From positions 1 to 7,674 of the forward strand of contig JAKSOJ010000055.1 of the NCBI GenBank assembly GCA_024405645.1: a stretch of 7,674 nt of DNA. The letters are read 5' to 3'. Position 1 is the first letter of the stretch, and each line of letters starts with the position of its first letter. Shown here piece by piece: positions 6,475 through 7,674 of this stretch. A program made the translations under genes and the position numbers. The stretch is from Phascolarctobacterium sp. (GTDB lineage: Bacteria > Bacillota > Negativicutes > Acidaminococcales > Acidaminococcaceae). The notes under the pieces are model-generated. The model had not been told where the DNA came from, searched no databases, and saw only the letters and a list, made by a program, of their open reading frames with translations.

Positions 6475-7259
6475 TTCGTGGTGCAGGAGATTTGGCTAGT
6501 GGCATTGCGCTAAGATTAGTTAGAAGTGGCATAAAAGTTGTTATGACTGATTTAGCCAAACCTCTCGCAATTAGACGCAGCGTCGCTTTTTGCGAAGCAA
6601 ATCGTCTTGGAGAGATTACAATAGAAAATGTAACTGCAAGGCATGCCGAAAGTTCTGATGAAGCTTTAGCTCTCCTTGCTGAGGGATATATTCCAGTTTT
6701 GGCAGATCCTGAAGCTAAATGTATTGCAGAAATAAAACCCACTGCTATTGTTGATGCGATTTTGGCAAAGAGAAATTTAGGTACGAAAATTACTGATGCG
6801 CCCATTGTGGTTGGAGTAGGACCTGGCTTTACAGCTGGCGTTGATTGTCATGCTGTTGTAGAAACTATGCGTGGGCATACTTTGGGACGCGTAATCTACG
6901 AAGGACCAGCTCTTCCTAATACGAATATTCCTGGACTTATTGGTGGTTTTGCTGGGGAAAGGGTTCTTCGCGCACCTGCTACTGGCGAATTTAAGACAGT
7001 TCTAGACATTGGTGCCATTGTAAAACAAGGTGATGTTACTGGTTACGTACAAGGTAAACCTATGTTAGCAACATTGGATGGGGTGCTACGTGGTCTGATT
7101 GCTGATGGAACTCTTGTAAAAGAAGGCCTGAAATGTGGTGATGTTGACCCAAGAGGCGATGTGTCCTACTGCAAGCTTGCTTCTGATAAGAGTCTTGCTA
7201 TTGGTGGTGGTGTTCTTGAAGCAATTTTGCATTTTAGTGGCGCCTTGAAGGAGGGCTGA
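6462..7259 (+). CDS. yqeB: Selenium-dependent molybdenum hydroxylase system protein YqeB (EF2563 family)
   Basis: YqeB is the second marker of the SDMH selenium trait and is thought to act in maturing the Mo-Se site; its chemistry is unknown. The 265 residues match the family. A Rossmann-like N-terminus has VLIRGAGDLASGIALRL (3-19), with MTD (28-30) near the end of the second strand. Further conserved stretches are RRSVAFCEA (38-46), VVGVGPGFTAGVDCHAVVET (116-135), RGHTLGRVIYEG (137-148) and DVDPRGD (227-233). Residues about 170-225 form a small beta-rich, biotinyl/lipoyl-like domain. Cys44 and Cys129 are candidate reactive residues. AAGGGAG (6449-6455) precedes the ATG at 6462, which lies within the end of yqeC. 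The fold recalls XdhC, a sulfurase-linked cofactor chaperone, so a Mo-cofactor-handling role is plausible. Confidence 0.93.
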   Translation: MLVLIRGAGDLASGIALRLVRSGIKVVMTDLAKPLAIRRSVAFCEANRLGEITIENVTARHAESSDEALALLAEGYIPVLADPEAKCIAEIKPTAIVDAILAKRNLGTKITDAPIVVGVGPGFTAGVDCHAVVETMRGHTLGRVIYEGPALPNTNIPGLIGGFAGERVLRAPATGEFKTVLDIGAIVKQGDVTGYVQGKPMLATLDGVLRGLIADGTLVKEGLKCGDVDPRGDVSYCKLASDKSLAIGGGVLEAILHFSGALKEG

Positions 7260-7264
7260 TTTTG
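7248..7264 (+). promoter_or_regulatory. Ribosome binding site that fixes the TTG start of selD
   Basis: AAGGAGG (7248-7254) is a near-perfect anti-16S match, seven bases before TTG at 7262-7264. It lies inside the last codons of yqeB, so the two genes are probably coupled. The next in-frame ATG (7541-7543) is deep inside the conserved SelD domain, so TTG is the only credible start. Confidence 0.85.
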
Positions 7265-7674
7265 GCAGAGGAAATTAAACTTACAAAATTGGCTAAATGT
7301 GCTGGCTGTGGAGCTAAGGTGGGGGCAGGTGTTCTTGCCAAACTATTAGAAGATATTAAGGTGCATTCAGATCCAAATCTTTTGGTGGGATTTGATAAAA
7401 GCGACGACGCGTCTGTTTATAAAATATCCGATGATCTCGCTTTGGTACAAACTGTTGATTTCTTTCCACCAATTGCTGATGATCCCTATACTTTTGGTGC
7501 TATAGCTGCAACAAATGCTTTGAGTGATATTTATGCTATGGGTGGCGAGCCTAAGCTTGCTCTTAATATTATGGCTGTGCCAGAGAAAATGCCAAAGGAA
7601 GCAGTACATCAACTTCTCAAAGGTGGTTATGATAAAGTTTATGAGGCTGGAGCCATCATTACAGGTGGGCACAG
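7262..7674 (+). CDS. selD: Selenophosphate synthetase SelD, 5' part (cut by the window end)
   Basis: SelD makes selenophosphate from selenide and ATP, the Se donor for all known Se uses. The first 137 codons are present, of a usual 320-350. The start is TTG at 7262: AAGGAGG at 7248-7254 sits seven bases upstream, and the protein begins at the normal place before the active site. That site reads CAGCGAK, with Cys16 and Lys19 matching E. coli Cys17 and Lys20; the second E. coli Cys (19) is Ala18 here. Metal/ATP residues Asp49, Asp66 (TVDFF) and Asp89 (NALSD) match E. coli Asp51, Asp68 and Asp91. FGAIAATNALSDIYAMGG is near-diagnostic, and GGH begins the next conserved block. Cys16 is encoded by TGT, not Sec-TGA. 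It lies two bases after the yqeB stop, so it belongs to this operon. Confidence 0.96.
   Translation, partial: MAEEIKLTKLAKCAGCGAKVGAGVLAKLLEDIKVHSDPNLLVGFDKSDDASVYKISDDLALVQTVDFFPPIADDPYTFGAIAATNALSDIYAMGGEPKLALNIMAVPEKMPKEAVHQLLKGGYDKVYEAGAIITGGH

Noticed and set aside
6407..6805. Minus-strand open frame of 132 codons across the yqeC/yqeB junction
   Set aside because: It lies opposite two conserved genes and shows low-complexity Ala/Ser-rich composition expected of a shadow frame.
7262..7400. Possible selenocysteine codon in selD or neighbouring genes
   Set aside because: The SelD active-site Cys16 is TGT, and no in-frame TGA with continued homology was seen in any gene of the window.
7367..7672. 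Minus-strand open frame of 101 codons at the window end
   Set aside because: It lies opposite selD, whose active-site and metal motifs are unmistakable in the plus-strand frame starting at TTG 7262.

Overview
The window holds one end of a neighbouring gene followed by a divergent locus for a selenium-dependent molybdenum hydroxylase (SDMH). The host looks like a low-to-moderate GC anaerobic member of the Bacillota: Shine-Dalgarno sequences are strong (AGGAGG types), one gene starts with TTG, genes overlap tightly, and this gene set is known from such bacteria (Enterococcus faecalis, clostridia, Negativicutes). The sequence alone does not fix genus or class.

Layout. Bases 2-514 (+) are the 3' end of an unidentified, probably well-expressed protein gene. 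A strong hairpin at 580-613 separates it from a converging operon and probably serves both. On the minus strand, 4192 down to 633, lie three genes in the order FAD subunit, [2Fe-2S] subunit, molybdopterin subunit: a complete three-part xanthine dehydrogenase-family hydroxylase. A 211-bp AT-rich divergent promoter region (4193-4403) follows. On the plus strand, from 4404 to the window end, come a SufS/NifS-like cysteine desulfurase (EF2568-type), a DUF3343 putative Se/S carrier, yqeC, yqeB and the 5' part of selD.

How they work together. The plus-strand genes are the known marker set for the third selenium-use trait, in which selenium is a labile ligand of a molybdenum hydroxylase rather than selenocysteine or selenouridine. 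The desulfurase can mobilise S or Se, the small Cys-containing DUF3343 protein may carry it, SelD makes selenophosphate, and YqeB/YqeC are needed for maturation by unknown chemistry. The target enzyme is the one encoded divergently. Its substrate (a purine, nicotinate or another N-heterocycle) cannot be read from the sequence.

Most notable points. The molybdopterin subunit has Asp725 where the family's catalytic Glu is expected and Gln264 where bovine xanthine oxidase has substrate-binding Glu802. The divergent control region has a perfect 13-bp dyad and a repeated 10-mer placed over and upstream of the likely hydroxylase promoter. The system type is known, but its enzyme specificity, Se-transfer route and regulation here are not.
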